Below, in pieces: positions 63,307 through 64,000 of a stretch of 64,000 bases of DNA (position 1 is the first letter of the stretch; each line of letters opens with the position of its first letter). Source of the DNA: Dipylidium caninum (Eukaryota > Platyhelminthes > Cestoda > Cyclophyllidea > Dipylidiidae); the NCBI GenBank assembly GCA_017562135.1, contig QEYB01000098.1, positions 201,001-265,000 of the forward strand. Direction: 5' to 3'. Below the pieces are notes generated by a model. That model ran no database searches and was not told where the DNA came from. It was given only the letters and a program-made list of their open reading frames with translations. The translations under genes and the position numbers were made by a program.

Positions 63307-64000
63307 AACATGGCACTTCTTTTCACCACTCTCGTTTGGCGGTCAACAAATTTGCCTTCCAAGGAATCTCCAATACAGACAATAGTCAACAATTTTCATG
63401 AGTACTTTTGATTCAAGATTTATGGGTGGGAAATTGGCGGTGAATGTAGAATCAGAACATCTTTCAAAGCGGCATTTTAATCATGAATAAGATTATCTTA
63501 GGTCTTACCGATGAAAGTCCCAGCTATTTAACAATATATTTCTATAGCTTCGGAGAAAATGCGTAGAAAGGGAAGTGTTCAAACTAGCCTCCACGATTGG
63601 CACGCCCGAAGAGGTCAAACTATTTGTACGAATTAATAACCAAAAAACCGCTCTCGCCTGAACATAGTGGAAGATCAGAGGAAGAAGCTAGGGAATACTC
63701 GAAGGTGTAGATCAAAGTCACGAGTTAAACGAGCTCGAGTGGAGGCATGGTGGGCGAAGCGTGGTTGCGCGAGATGCGTACATTAAAACAAGAAAAAAGA
63801 GGCGCGCGCTCGCGCAATACTGCTGCTGCCTCTGCTTTTGCTACTGATGGTGACGTAAACGAATGTGTCGAGTGAGATGAAGGTGGGTAGTGGTGGCGGG
63901 CAGGGGGTTGGCAGTAACCTTCTATCGATTCAAATCGTCCGCGATACCTCCCTCTTCTCCCAACCCTTATACGCTCCACTAATGGAGACACGAAGGGAGC
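63307..64000. other. Right-edge stretch
   Basis: AT-rich up to about 63700, then GC-richer. It includes an alternating GCGCGCGCTCGCGC block near 63802-63816 and a CTG/CTC triplet-like stretch. A minus-strand frame at 63725-63991 is open but shows no family motif. It may be the promoter or 5' exon region of the fifth gene, which is still missing its start, but nothing proves this. Confidence 0.3.

Overview
The window is nuclear DNA from an animal. Coding sequence is split into many short exons with GT..AG introns, and four of the five genes belong to families of metazoan cell polarity, snRNA 3'-end processing, membrane-bending and translation. Intron sizes are very mixed: several of 31-76 bp and others of 2-6 kb. 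The proteins are divergent, with low-complexity insertions. Together this suggests a fast-evolving invertebrate, most likely a parasitic flatworm, but that taxon is an inference. I saw no prokaryotic, viral or CRISPR features.

All five genes I could model lie on the minus strand, so they are read from high to low coordinates. (1) 209-6725: internal part of a PATJ/MPDZ-type multi-PDZ scaffold (PDZ2, PDZ3 and the linker before the next PDZ); both ends of the gene are missing or unresolved. (2) 10911-16804: a complete Integrator subunit 5 (INTS5) gene of 10 exons (11 if a 57-bp in-frame intron is spliced). (3) 20137-47198: an MTSS1/MIM (IMD-domain) gene with 13 modelled exons over 27 kb; the N-terminus is clear, the last exon is not. 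(4) 49186-49548: a complete two-exon RPS28 (eS28) gene with a tiny 3' UTR. (5) 52025-61131: the 3' seven exons of an unrecognised Ser/Pro/Thr-rich, probably nuclear protein, with its poly(A) signal near 51373.

Exon models were built by hand from reading frame, splice consensus and phase. Every exon-exon junction given for the five genes is phase-compatible, which is the main support for them. Family calls rest on remembered family features, not on a database search.

The most interesting architecture is two pairs of inverted dispersed repeats placed around exons. A ~0.43-0.48 kb repeat sits in opposite orientations in introns 11 and 6 of the MTSS1 gene, bracketing exons 7-11. A ~1.3 kb repeat sits in opposite orientations at 57858-59119 and 61998-63306, bracketing a single exon (60923-61131) of the fifth gene. 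Such pairs can form long double-stranded stems in pre-mRNA and are the classical layout for back-splicing or exon skipping. Other notable points are 31-bp and 32-bp introns and a Ser/Thr/Asn-rich insertion inside PDZ2. The intergenic and intronic DNA is otherwise AT-rich and I see little else in it.
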